From Collinsella vaginalis (GTDB taxonomy: Bacteria; Actinomycetota; Coriobacteriia; Coriobacteriales; Coriobacteriaceae), in assembly GCF_900176655.1 (NCBI RefSeq), contig NZ_LT838842.1:83880-147879 (forward strand): a stretch of 64,000 nt of DNA. Direction: 5' to 3'. Both the position numbers and the translations under genes were made by a program. Below, piece after piece: positions 1 to 9,139 of the stretch (positions are counted from its first letter, which is position 1; every line of letters starts with the position of its first letter). The notes below the pieces were generated by a model. That model was not told where the DNA came from, did no database searches, and saw nothing but the letters and a program-made list of their open reading frames with translations.

Positions 1-3000
1 GGCGAGAGCGGTCGCGAGCGCTGTGAGGTCAACGGCGGCATGCATGCGGCCCATCGCCGTCTCGATCGCGAGGCGCGCGGCGTCGAGCTCGGAAGCGGCG
101 GGGCCATCCTTGGACAGCAGCGCCTCGCCCACGCCGATCGCCGCGTTGAGCCTGCTCACGTCGGCATCAAGGTAGGAGGTGCCGTTCGCAAGCAGGGCGC
201 GGGCACGCGTGAGCACTGAGGTGAGCCGCTCCAAGGCGTCGTTGCGGCCGAAGGCGAACCAGTCCACATTTGCCACGAACCCACCGTTGCCGCCGTCCGT
301 CCGCAGGGTGAAGTACACGGTGTGGGTGCCCGTCACCGTCTCGGGAAGCGCGGCGGTCACCTGCTCGTACGCGTTCCAATTGGTGCCTGTCGCCGGGATC
401 GACACCGTCGTGATCGGATCGCTGTCAAGCAAATCCAGGCGGATCTCGATGCGGCCGTTCTTCCCGCAGCGCGCCGAGTTGTTCACATAGCGCACCGTGA
501 GCGTCGAGGCGCCCTTGGAACCGAAATCGAGACCTGCGTAGCCGAGCCAGGCGCCGTCGTAGGTCGCCCCGACATTGTTGATCGTCGTGTTCGAGGTCGA
601 ATCCGTGCTCGTCTCCGTCTTGAGGTTGCCACCACTCCAGGAGTCGCGCTCCTCGGCCTGCAGGGTCTCATAGGCCGAGCGCTGCGCGGTCACACCCGAG
701 GTGGCCCGGGAGATCGCCGTCGCCAGCGCCTCAGCCGCAGCGTCCACCTGGTCTGATGTGGCACCGTCGAAGCTCGCGACCGCTGCGGCCGCGTCCTGGG
801 CGGATGTCAAGGCTGCAGCCTGATCGGCGCCGAGGGTGCCGCCGTCGAGCAGGGACTGGGCCTCGGCGATAAGATCGGCGAGGCGGCTGTCGGTGCGCGC
901 CATCTCAGAGGCGACCTCCTGATCGCTCAGCGCCTTTCCGTAGACGGTGAAGCTCGAGATGGACCCATCGAAATACGGGTCGCCCCAGAAGTCGATGCCG
1001 CCGACGCGGAAGAACGAGCTGGGATCCGCCACGGCCCCGGCGAGGCTGCTGTCGGCGGTGCCGGTTGCCGCAAGCTTCCCGTTCAGGTAAAGCTTCGCGA
1101 CCTGGCCGCTCTGAACGTACGTCACATACGCCCCAAACCCAGCTGAGACGCCGTTCTGCGCTGCCGTGCGGCGTTCACCGGCGCCCGCCAGATTGAGACC
1201 GCTGCGCAGCAGGTTGTTCAGGGCCACGACGAAGAAGTTGCTCTTGTCGGACCCGGCCCCGATAAGCATCTGGTTGTTCTCCGTCGAGGCGAGGTTCACC
1301 CACGCGGAGATCGTCGCGTCGTCACCGAGGGATCCGAGGACCCCCACCGGCACGTTCAGGTACTGGCTCGCGTCGGCATCAAGCTTGAGGACGCCATTCG
1401 AGACCTGAGCCCCGTTGACGAGCGTCGCATCGTAGCCGTTGCCGCTCGTGTCGGACACGCGACCGCCGGCGGAGCTATCAAAGGTGTACGAGGCGACCTC
1501 GCCGTTCGCGCCCAAGGTGCCTGAGCTGACGTTGACCTCGAAGCCTGCGCTCACTCCCTGGTAGGAGACGGAGACGGTCCCCTTCCCTGTCTCACGAGGC
1601 AGCTGGCCGATCTCGAGCTCGTCGCTCGAGAGGGCAAGCGTCCGCGTGTAGGACGAGGTGCCGTACGCGATGCTCACCGAACCGCCCGTGAGGTCGAGGG
1701 TGTCGCCCACGCGGTAGTCGACGGTCGTGGGCGCGGTGACGGTCAGGGACGTCGGCGTCAGGCGGGACACGATCCTGAGGGCGCCGAGCGCGGTGTCGGC
1801 GCGGTTCTCGACTTCCGCCGCGGCAGCGCCTGCGAGGGCCTCGTCGGCGAGGGAGATGCGCACGGGGAAGGTCTCGTTCTCAGATGTCATGTCGCGTATC
1901 GTCCCTGCGAGGTGTATCGACACCTCAGTGTCGGAGGTGCGGGTGACCGTGGCCTCAACACCCTCGGGCACACCCGAGAGGGTGACGCCTGCAGCCACCG
2001 CGTCAGCATCGGCGAAGGCCGCCTCACCGGACAGGGTGGCCTTGACGCTGGCGTCCACCACGCCGTCGGCAGCCTCGATCGTGCTCGCGTCGAGCGAGAG
2101 CGACGAGGTGTAGGCGGATACGGTGTCGGAGTTCGAGGCAGAGGGGGCCGCAGCGCCATCGGACGCCCAGTCGCTGGGCTGCTCGCCCATCTGGAGGACC
2201 AGCTTGCCGCCACGGGAGATCTCCCCCGTATCCAACCAGGTGCGATCGAACGAGGAGCCGTTCAGCTGCGCCGACTGAATGTACATCGCCGTGGGCGAGG
2301 TTCCCTCGGCGCGGATCGTGAAGGTCTTCCCATCACCCACGTCGAGCGTCATGCTCTCGAAGAACGGGGAGCCGATCTGGAAGGTGGTATCGCCGGGCGC
2401 AAGCGGGAAGATGCCCATGCCCGCGGCCACGTACATCGCGGCCATCGTGCCCGCGTCGTCGTCCATGGTCTCCAGGAGCCCGTCGGGTGCCAAGCGGTAG
2501 ACCTGCTCATAGCTTGCGGGGCGGTACTCGCCGGTCCCGCTATAGCGGTTCCAGGTCTTGCCCGTGTAGATCTGGCGCACCCAGTACTGAGTCTCACTGG
2601 GCTTGCCGGCGATGTTGAAGTAGTACGGGGTCTGCAGGTCGATCTCGTTGGTGTTCGAGTGCAGCATCCTGCTGCCGTCGGCGTCCTCGCCCTTGGCGCC
2701 GTAGAGGGTGGAGAGGGCAGAGAGCATCTGGCTCTGCCCACCCATGAGCTCCATGAGCCCGCCCACATCGTTCGAATCCCACCAGGTGTACTGCCAGATC
2801 GTGCCCTGGTAGAGGCCGTTCGCCCTATAGCTCTCGGGATCGGCGTTCATCCAGGCACCCGAGGCGTCCTTCGGCCAGAGCAGGCCGACCGAAGTCCCGT
2901 CCGCCGCTGTGACGGCATCGGCGCGGTAGATGTTCTTGTAGCTCATCGCGTACTCGGAGAACTGCGCCGCCTCGTCGGTGTGGCCGAGAGCCGTGGCGAT

Positions 3001-4506
3001 CTTCGCAAGGGCCCAGTAGTCGTAAGCGCACTCGACGGTCTTGTCGACGCGCCCCGGCACGTAACCCAGGGTGTCGGCGACGGAATCGTACGACGAGGCG
3101 ACGAACGCCTTTGCCGCCTCGTATGCCGCCTCGAGGTTGGGGATGTCCATGTAGCCCTTCGCGATGCCGTCCGCGAGGATGGCGATCGCATGCTCGTTTC
3201 GCACCGTGAGCACCGGTTGGGTGTCGTTGCCCCAGGTGCTGATGCCCGTCACGAACATGTCGGCGACGGACCTGATGATATCGGCGTACACGTCCGGGGC
3301 GATGAGGCCGATCATCGGGTACTTGCGGAAGTCGTCCCACATGGTCCAGGAGTCGTAATGCGTGTAGCCCGCGGCCGTGTAGACCTTGCCATCCGTGCCG
3401 CGGTAGGTTCCGCTCGTGCTCGTGGCGTTCACCGGCGTCGTGAACATGCGGTACAGCTCGGTGTAGAAGAGGCGAAGCCGTGTGCCGTCCGGGTCGCTCG
3501 TCTGGCTGCTCTGGATGGAGACCTTGCCGAGCATCTCATTCCACGCGGTGTCGGCCTGCGAGCGCACCTGGTCGAAGTCCCATGAGGAGTCCTCGGTCTT
3601 CATATCGATCTTGGCCTGCTCCGCGCTGATCGGCGAGATGGCGGTCTTCACCTGGACCTGCTGGCCCTTGGAGACCGCAAGCTCGAGCACGGCACCGAGA
3701 TCGTTGCCGGTGAGCTCGCGACTGTCCGTCAGCGTGTTGCCGTTCCAGGTGCGCACGCTGGTGACGGGCGTGTCGATCACCGTGTAGAAGTACATGGTGT
3801 ACTTTCCATGGCCGCTTACGTTGCGGCCGGAGAACCGACCGGAGAGGGCCACCGTCCCGTCATCGAGCGTCTCGACGTTCAGGATGGCGTCGCGCACGTC
3901 GGTGCCGTGGTAGGTGTAGTTGAGGTCGAGGACGATCGAGGCCGTTCCCGCTGAGGGGAAGGTGTAGCGCTGGAAGCCCGTTCGCGTCGTCGTGGTCATC
4001 TCAGCTTTGATCGATCCCATCGAGGACTGTGCGGTGCCCTCGTCTTGGCCCGTGTTGGGCGTGAGGTCCACCGCATAGTATCCGGGCGACGCCTCCTCCT
4101 GATCGTGACTGAACGACTGGGCGCGGCTCTCGAGTGTCGGCTTCCCGGTGTAGGTGACGTAGGTGGGCGTGATCAGCACGTCGCCGCCGGCACCCTGGCC
4201 GCCCACGCCCTCGATGCGCGTGTGCGAGAAACCCGAGATCTTGTCCTTGCTGTAATCGTAACCGGCATGATCGTCGGTCGCATGCGGGTAGGTGTCGGGG
4301 CTCAGCTTCACAATACCGTACGGTGAGATCGCCGCCGGCGTCTGCTGCCCGTTGTCCACCTCGGTGCCCATGAAGGGGTCGACGAGCGAGGTGAGGCTCA
4401 CCGGCTGGGCCCAGGTGCGGACCGCGGTGCCGGCAAGGGCGACAAGTGCGAGGACGATGGCAACCGGCAGGATGCGGCGCTTGAACGTCCTGGATGAAAG
4501 CGTCAT
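1..4506 (-). CDS. Secreted GH92 alpha-1,2-mannosidase with LamG, FIVAR and CBM6-like domains; 3' end outside window
   Basis: The reading frame is open from an ATG at 4506 to the window edge (1502 codons, no stop), so the C terminus is missing. A basic start and hydrophobic stretch (residues 10-30) form a signal peptide. The GH92 N-terminal signature follows (VDPFMGT near residue 42, LSPDTYPH, GYDYSKDKISGFSHT). The catalytic half shows a TNEID acid region near 615 and MDDDAG near 680, the position of the family's catalytic aspartates, then the GIFPLAPG and IGSPFF blocks. Beyond about residue 790 come Ig-like segments, a LamG/concanavalin fold (about 1003-1200), a FIVAR helical segment (1203-1268), a CBM6-like domain (1284-1415) and a second FIVAR. 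GH92 enzymes are calcium-dependent exo-mannosidases acting on high-mannose N-glycans and yeast mannan. An AAAGGAA ribosome site precedes the start. It lies 19 nt after the phosphatase gene, so the two are probably co-transcribed. A C-terminal wall anchor is likely but not visible. Confidence 0.9.
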   Translation of the reverse strand, partial: MTLSSRTFKRRILPVAIVLALVALAGTAVRTWAQPVSLTSLVDPFMGTEVDNGQQTPAAISPYGIVKLSPDTYPHATDDHAGYDYSKDKISGFSHTRIEGVGGQGAGGDVLITPTYVTYTGKPTLESRAQSFSHDQEEASPGYYAVDLTPNTGQDEGTAQSSMGSIKAEMTTTTRTGFQRYTFPSAGTASIVLDLNYTYHGTDVRDAILNVETLDDGTVALSGRFSGRNVSGHGKYTMYFYTVIDTPVTSVRTWNGNTLTDSRELTGNDLGAVLELAVSKGQQVQVKTAISPISAEQAKIDMKTEDSSWDFDQVRSQADTAWNEMLGKVSIQSSQTSDPDGTRLRLFYTELYRMFTTPVNATSTSGTYRGTDGKVYTAAGYTHYDSWTMWDDFRKYPMIGLIAPDVYADIIRSVADMFVTGISTWGNDTQPVLTVRNEHAIAILADGIAKGYMDIPNLEAAYEAAKAFVASSYDSVADTLGYVPGRVDKTVECAYDYWALAKIATALGHTDEAAQFSEYAMSYKNIYRADAVTAADGTSVGLLWPKDASGAWMNADPESYRANGLYQGTIWQYTWWDSNDVGGLMELMGGQSQMLSALSTLYGAKGEDADGSRMLHSNTNEIDLQTPYYFNIAGKPSETQYWVRQIYTGKTWNRYSGTGEYRPASYEQVYRLAPDGLLETMDDDAGTMAAMYVAAGMGIFPLAPGDTTFQIGSPFFESMTLDVGDGKTFTIRAEGTSPTAMYIQSAQLNGSSFDRTWLDTGEISRGGKLVLQMGEQPSDWASDGAAAPSASNSDTVSAYTSSLSLDASTIEAADGVVDASVKATLSGEAAFADADAVAAGVTLSGVPEGVEATVTRTSDTEVSIHLAGTIRDMTSENETFPVRISLADEALAGAAAAEVENRADTALGALRIVSRLTPTSLTVTAPTTVDYRVGDTLDLTGGSVSIAYGTSSYTRTLALSSDELEIGQLPRETGKGTVSVSYQGVSAGFEVNVSSGTLGANGEVASYTFDSSAGGRVSDTSGNGYDATLVNGAQVSNGVLKLDADASQYLNVPVGVLGSLGDDATISAWVNLASTENNQMLIGAGSDKSNFFVVALNNLLRSGLNLAGAGERRTAAQNGVSAGFGAYVTYVQSGQVAKLYLNGKLAATGTADSSLAGAVADPSSFFRVGGIDFWGDPYFDGSISSFTVYGKALSDQEVASEMARTDSRLADLIAEAQSLLDGGTLGADQAAALTSAQDAAAAVASFDGATSDQVDAAAEALATAISRATSGVTAQRSAYETLQAEERDSWSGGNLKTETSTDSTSNTTINNVGATYDGAWLGYAGLDFGSKGASTLTVRYVNNSARCGKNGRIEIRLDLLDSDPITTVSIPATGTNWNAYEQVTAALPETVTGTHTVYFTLRTDGGNGGFVANVDWFAFGRNDALERLTSVLTRARALLANGTSYLDADVSRLNAAIGVGEALLSKDGPAASELDAARLAIETAMGRMHAAVDLTALATALA

Positions 4507-4525
4507 GGAGGTTCCTTTCGCTTCG

Positions 4526-6573
4526 TTAGCGGCGCACGGCGCGGCGCCGGGAGCCGAGGGCGATGAAGATGATCGCCGTGGCGAGGGTGGCGAGAACGAC
4601 GATCGGGGTTGCATCGGCCGTCTTCGGCAGATCGCGCTTGGTGGTCTTCTGCGCGGAGCTCGTGGAAGACGCGGTGTCAGACCCCGTGTCGGCGGAACCG
4701 GAGTCCGCGTTGCCGGCGCCTGCATCCGATGAGCCCGTGCCATCATCCGTGCCGTTACCGGTGTTGCCGCCGTTATCCGTACCGCTATCGGTGCTGCCGT
4801 TGGTGCCGGTGCCATCGTCCGTACCACCGGTGTTGCCGCCGGTGTCGCCGCCGTTATCCGTGCCATTGCCGTTGTCGGTGTCACCACCCGTGCCCGAGCC
4901 GTCGCTCGCGGCGGGAACGGTCACCGTGCGAGTCGCGGTCTGGGTCTGCCCCTCGAAGGTGACCGTGTAGGTGATGGTGTAGACACCCGGCTCATCGGTG
5001 TCGACATAACGAATCTCGGATCCGTCCTAATCGGTCACGCTCACATGCACGAGGTCGGTAAGATCATCCCCCTCGGCGCTCGCCGCGCTCACGCCCTCCA
5101 TGGGGTCGAAGGTTGAGGACGCCTCAAGCGTACCGTCGGCGGGCGCGGTGATCGCCGGGGCATCGGTCCGCTTGATCGTGAAGCTGTCCATCTTCGTGAG
5201 CTCGCCGTTGTCTGCGTAGTACGTGTCAAGCGAGAGCGATTGCGCGCTGACGATGACGCTTGTGATGCTCTTACGGCTTGACTGGTCCTGCGCGGCCACA
5301 TACCCGGGAAGCGCCGAAGTGGAGAGATTCTCGTTCATCGGGTAGTACTTGGAGCCTGAGGACGAGTTCGCGGTGAGGTAGAGCACCTCGCCAGCCGCCG
5401 GGTTGCGAACCTCGGTCGGGACGGGCTCACCGGCGGAGACGTCGTTGCCCTCGGGGACGACCGGCGTCGTGCCGTTCATCATGTAGGTCCGCGTGAAATA
5501 GTGGTCGTGGCCCATGAGGACCGCGTCGATACCCAGCTCGGAGAAGATCTGGGGAAGTGTGTTGCGGAGATCCACGACGTCCTTGTCCCCGTAATGCCGC
5601 GCAAGACTGAACACCGAGTGGTGGAAGGCGACGATCTTCCACGTGGCGTCGGGATTCTGGGCGATCGCCTCCTGCATGAACTGGCGGTGCATCGCCACGC
5701 CCTCGTTGTTGGAGTTCAGCACCATAAACAGGACCCCGTTGTAGGTGAACCAGTAGTCACCGGACATCGAGCCCGTGTCCGTCCGAGCGCCAAGGCTCGA
5801 GACGTTCGGCAGGTTGAAGTAGTCGGAGTAGCGGGTGTTGCCGACGTCGTGGTTTCCCACGCTCACCGCCTGGGCGAGTGAGGTGAGGCCCGCCGCTGAG
5901 AAGTAGTTGTCGTACTGATCGTCGCTTTGTTTATCGTTCACCTGATCGCCGACGGAGATCATGAACGCGGGATTGAGCGCGTCGGCAAGGCTGAGCGTGT
6001 CGGACCAGCCAGCGGTATCGCTGCTGGTCGAGTTCGCACCGATCTGCGGGTCGCCGGCGAGCAGGAAGGTGAACGTGGACGAGGCCCCTTGGGCGCTGCT
6101 CGTGAACTCCGCGATCGGCGACCACGCCGCATCATTACCGACGCGGTAGAGGTAGGTGGTGTTCTCCTGGATATCGGTGATGGTCGCCTTGTAGGCGGTG
6201 TACCCGGTCCGCTGCGCCTCCGTGCCCGTGGCCGCAACGCGCACGGCCCCTTCCTCGGGGAACGAGCTTCCGTCCTCATAGGCCGCCGGCTTAGCGACGA
6301 ACTCGACATAGGAGGTCTCGCTTGAGGTGCTCAACCAGGAAAGGTTCCGCGAGGTCTCGGTGGCGCCCACCTCAAGGGAGACGTCGCGAACATTCGGGGC
6401 ATCGATAGACGGGTTGGACTCTTCGGTTGCGGAGGTTGCGGCGATGTCTGCTCCAGCCCGCTCAGGACCGAGCAATGACCCAGCACCCACGGCGGTGAGC
6501 GCAAGCGCCAGAATGACCAGGACGCCGATCCAGACCCTCGTGGATCCAGCACGCCGTCCTCTTGCAACCTCAT
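4526..6573 (-). pseudogene. Wall-anchored purple-acid-phosphatase-like metallophosphatase, disrupted by an amber codon and an N-terminal frameshift
   Basis: The central frame (stop at 5027) carries an FN3-like purple acid phosphatase N-terminal domain and a calcineurin-type phosphoesterase with GDPQIG, GDQVN, GNHDVG, FHHSVFS and GHDHYFTRTY. It ends in SVTD at a TAG (5027-5029). The same frame continues without another stop as DGSEIRYVDTDEPGVYTITY, a Gly/Asn/Thr-rich spacer, LPKTA, a hydrophobic helix and RRRAVRR. This matches the intact paralogue at 43.2-45.7 kb, so the TAG interrupts one ancestral gene. At the 5' end the best start (ATG at 6573, four bases after AAGGGGG) is one base out of frame with a clear signal-peptide segment (WIGVLVILALALTAVGA, about 6531-6481). 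The only in-frame common start, GTG at 6490, would omit most of the signal peptide. If translated at all, the product would lack secretion and anchoring. Two sequencing errors are the alternative. Confidence 0.8.
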
Positions 6574-6646
6574 ATGACCCCCTTACTGCGGCACGCGGAC
6601 ATCGCGATATCGACCACGCGCCTCAACTGAACATGTGCGTGCTCAA

Positions 6647-6661
6647 GTCTGGTGACCAGAC
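6647..6661. promoter_or_regulatory. Dyad GTCTGGTGACCAGAC upstream of surface operon
   Basis: Seven-base arms (GTCTGGT/ACCAGAC) flank a single G, about 75-90 nt before the phosphatase start. It has the shape of an operator or a 5'-UTR hairpin. No binding protein can be named. Confidence 0.35.
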
Positions 6662-6742
6662 GTAAGGGAATCATCAGCGATACTTCAGCGTTTCTGCAGA
6701 TGGAGGCTACCTTGCCCTGAAATAGTTCGTGTTTATTTATTT

Positions 6743-6752
6743 GTTGCGCAAC
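6743..6752. promoter_or_regulatory. GTTGCGCAAC palindrome, copy 1 (surface operon)
   Basis: Perfect 10-bp palindrome about 175 nt upstream of the phosphatase ATG in an AT-rich stretch. The same 10-mer precedes the SARP regulator, the intact phosphatase and the SHIRT-repeat surface protein, which points to a shared operator. Confidence 0.55.
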
Positions 6753-7076
6753 CGTATTGAGATCATGTACACGGCATAGACCACGTGAAATACGGGCTAT
6801 GCCGCATCGATATTCCGGGATAATTTATCGGACATCCATACGGTTCGGCGCATGGCTGTTCTTTAGGAAGTCATAAGTTTCCATTCCGGTGCCGAGCGGC
6901 GATTCGACGCCGGATCCTCGGCCCAGCAGCCAACCCCGCGCACGACGGATGGTTTAAGACCGCTCAGATCCGGCCTCCGCCCCACCCTCCGCGCCGCGCC
7001 GCGGCAACGTATCCGCATGCGCCGGGTGCATCGCCGCGAGCGGGATCGAGCGTATTCAGGTTGGCAGCACGCGCCT

Positions 7077-7116
7077 TCAAAAGATGCGGCGCCAGGGTGT
7101 TGTCCCCGGCGCCGCA
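7077..7116 (-). terminator. Rho-independent terminator of aspS
   Basis: Perfect 9-bp inverted repeat TGCGGCGCC/GGCGCCGCA (7085-7093 and 7108-7116). Read on the minus strand the stem is followed by TCTTTT. It lies about 27 nt after the aspS stop. Confidence 0.75.
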
Positions 7117-7142
7117 CAGACGGGTTTTGCGCACAGACGTCC

Positions 7143-8915
7143 CTACAGCAGACGCAGCGAGACCTCCTTGAGCTGGCGCGCCGAGACCTCGCTCGGAGCG
7201 TCGCTCATCAGGTCGGAGCCTGAGCTCGTCTTGGGGAAGGCCATGACCTCGCGGATGGAGTCCGCGCCGGCGAGCAACATGCAGACGCGGTCGAGGCCGA
7301 GGGCGAAGCCGCCCATCGGGGGAGCGCCGAACTCGAGGGCGTCCATCAGGAAGCCAAACTGCTCGCGGGCGCCCTCAGGGGTGAAGCCGAGTTTCTCGAG
7401 GATGCGCTCCTGGAGCGCGGCGTCGTGGATACGCATGCCGCCGCCGCCCGCCTCGAATCCGTCCATCACGAAGTCGTACGTGCGAGACCCCACGGAGAGC
7501 GGATCGGTGTCCAGACGGTCGATATCGTCCTCGACAGGCTGCGTGAAGGGCTGGTGCTCGGCCGCATAGGCGCCGCGGTCCTCGTCCCAGTGGAAGAGCG
7601 GGAAGTCCACGACCCAGAGGAAATCGTGGCCCTCGCGCGGGATGTCGAGGGCATCCGCCATATGGCAGCGCATGCCGCCCAGGATCTCGCAGCTCTCGAG
7701 GCGCGGACCGGCGGCGAACATCACAAGGTCGCCGGGCTCCACCTCAGCGCGCTCGCGCAGGGCAGCCATCTCCTCCTCGGAGAAGAACTTGACGATGGGG
7801 CTGTTGATGCTGCCGTCCTCGCGGAAGGCGATCCAAGCGAGGCCGCGGGCGCCGAGCTCGCGGGCAACGGGCTCGAGCTTGTCGATCTTGGCACGGGCCC
7901 AGGTGCCGGCACCCTTGGCGTTGATGCACTTGACAACCGAACCCTCGGTGTTCGCCGCGCTCGCGAAGACCTTGAACGACGAGCCCTTGAAGATATCGGT
8001 GACGTCGACCAGGTGCATACCGTAGCGGGTGTCGGGCTTGTCGATACCGTAGGTCTCCATCGCGTCCCAGTAGCTCAGGCGGCGCAGCGGCGTGGGCATC
8101 TCGACGCCCATCGCGGCGAAGGCGTCCGAGAGGACATCCTCGAGCTCCGCCATGACGTCATCCTGGTTGACGAAGCTCATCTCGATGTCCACCTGCGTGA
8201 ACTCGGGCTGGCGGTCGGCACGGAGATCCTCATCGCGGAAGCACTTCGCCACCTGGTAGTAGCGCTCGACGCCGCCCACCATGAGGAGCTGCTTCAGGAG
8301 CTGGGGGCTCTGGGGCAGGGCGTAGAAGTGACCAGGCTGGATACGACTGGGTACGAGGAAGTCGCGGGCACCCTCGGGCGTTGACTTGAAGAGGCTCGGG
8401 GTCTCGACCTCCATGAAGGCACGACGGTGCAGGGCCTCGCGGATGGCGAAGATGAAATCGGAGCGCAGCTTCAGGTTGGCCATCATCTTTGGACGACGGA
8501 TATCGAGGTAGCGGTAGCGCAGGCGAATGTCCTCACCGGCCTCGATGTGGTCCTCGATCTGGAACGGAGGGGTCTTGGAGCGGTTTAGGATCTCGATCTC
8601 GGAGATGAGGACCTCGATGTCCCCCGTGGCGAGCTTCGCATTCTCCATGCCCTCGGGTCGGCGGCGCACGGTACCCCGGACCTTGACGGGCCACTCGGAG
8701 CGGATGGTCTCGGCGGTGTGGAACGCGGTGCCGCCGGAGTGCTCGGGATCGAAGGAGATCTGCGTGACGCCCGCGCGGTCACGCAGGTCGACGAAGATGA
8801 GGCCGCCGTGATCGCGGCGACGCCACACCCAACCGGTGAGTGTGACCGTGCTCCCGATGTGCTCGGCCGTGAGCTCGCCGCAGGTGTGCGTGTGCATTGC
8901 ATGGGTGTCCGCCAT
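7143..8915 (-). CDS. aspS: Aspartyl-tRNA synthetase
   Basis: Class IIb aminoacyl-tRNA synthetase that charges tRNA with aspartate in the cytoplasm. At 590 residues it is the normal bacterial length. The OB-fold anticodon-binding domain spans about 1-110. The class II core follows, with LRYRYLDIRRP near 132, motif 2 around FRDEDLRADRQPEFTQ (226-241), the bacterial GAD insertion in the middle and motif 3 ALGLDRV near the C terminus. The ATG at 8915 has a GGAGGT ribosome site. The OB-fold has histidine (H36 in RRRDHGG) where E. coli AspRS has leucine; variation here has been linked to non-discriminating enzymes that also charge tRNA-Asn, so this enzyme may work with GatCAB. The gene appears monocistronic, with its own terminator. 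Confidence 0.97.
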   Translation of the reverse strand: MADTHAMHTHTCGELTAEHIGSTVTLTGWVWRRRDHGGLIFVDLRDRAGVTQISFDPEHSGGTAFHTAETIRSEWPVKVRGTVRRRPEGMENAKLATGDIEVLISEIEILNRSKTPPFQIEDHIEAGEDIRLRYRYLDIRRPKMMANLKLRSDFIFAIREALHRRAFMEVETPSLFKSTPEGARDFLVPSRIQPGHFYALPQSPQLLKQLLMVGGVERYYQVAKCFRDEDLRADRQPEFTQVDIEMSFVNQDDVMAELEDVLSDAFAAMGVEMPTPLRRLSYWDAMETYGIDKPDTRYGMHLVDVTDIFKGSSFKVFASAANTEGSVVKCINAKGAGTWARAKIDKLEPVARELGARGLAWIAFREDGSINSPIVKFFSEEEMAALRERAEVEPGDLVMFAAGPRLESCEILGGMRCHMADALDIPREGHDFLWVVDFPLFHWDEDRGAYAAEHQPFTQPVEDDIDRLDTDPLSVGSRTYDFVMDGFEAGGGGMRIHDAALQERILEKLGFTPEGAREQFGFLMDALEFGAPPMGGFALGLDRVCMLLAGADSIREVMAFPKTSSGSDLMSDAPSEVSARQLKEVSLRLL

Positions 8916-9074
8916 GGATACCTCCGAAGTCCGTGCCGCCCCGTGCCGGTGCGGGCGACGATGTTACAGACCGCGCGGCTGCGTAGACAGCGGAGCCGCA
9001 CATGACCGCCTATGATAGCGCGGGCGGCCTGTGAGCGACACCCCCGCCGGACCCACGGCCCAGTTTTAACATTG

Positions 9075-9136
9075 CGGCGGGCGCAATGAGAGCACCGTGC
9101 GAATCGCGCTCGACGCCCGCCTCCTTGCGCCCGCCG
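9075..9136 (-). terminator. Inverted repeat after the radical SAM gene (possible terminator)
   Basis: Perfect 12-bp arms CGGCGGGCGCAA/TTGCGCCCGCCG (9075-9086 and 9125-9136) with a 38-nt loop, starting 4 nt after the stop of the gene at 9140. No clear U-tract follows, so its role as a terminator is uncertain. Confidence 0.35.
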
Positions 9137-9139
9137 GGC

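Larger units (their letters stand above)
6574..7142. other. Intergenic control region between aspS and the surface operon
   Basis: No gene is supported here. On the minus strand it is the promoter region of the phosphatase/mannosidase operon, with AT-rich DNA around 6720-6850. It holds the GTTGCGCAAC palindrome (6743-6752), a second dyad GTCTGGT-G-ACCAGAC (6647-6661) and an inverted pair GGCATAG/CTATGCC (6773-6779 and 6800-6806) bracketing CACGTG. The part near 7080 holds the aspS terminator. Confidence 0.6.

Noticed and set aside
1912-3585. 557-codon frame on the plus strand
   Set aside because: Antisense shadow of the GH92 gene; its composition follows the complement of a high-GC codon pattern and it has no family features.
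5027-5029. TAG read as pyrrolysine or suppressed codon
   Set aside because: No pyl genes are visible and a second lesion in the same gene makes ordinary decay more likely; left open only as a check.
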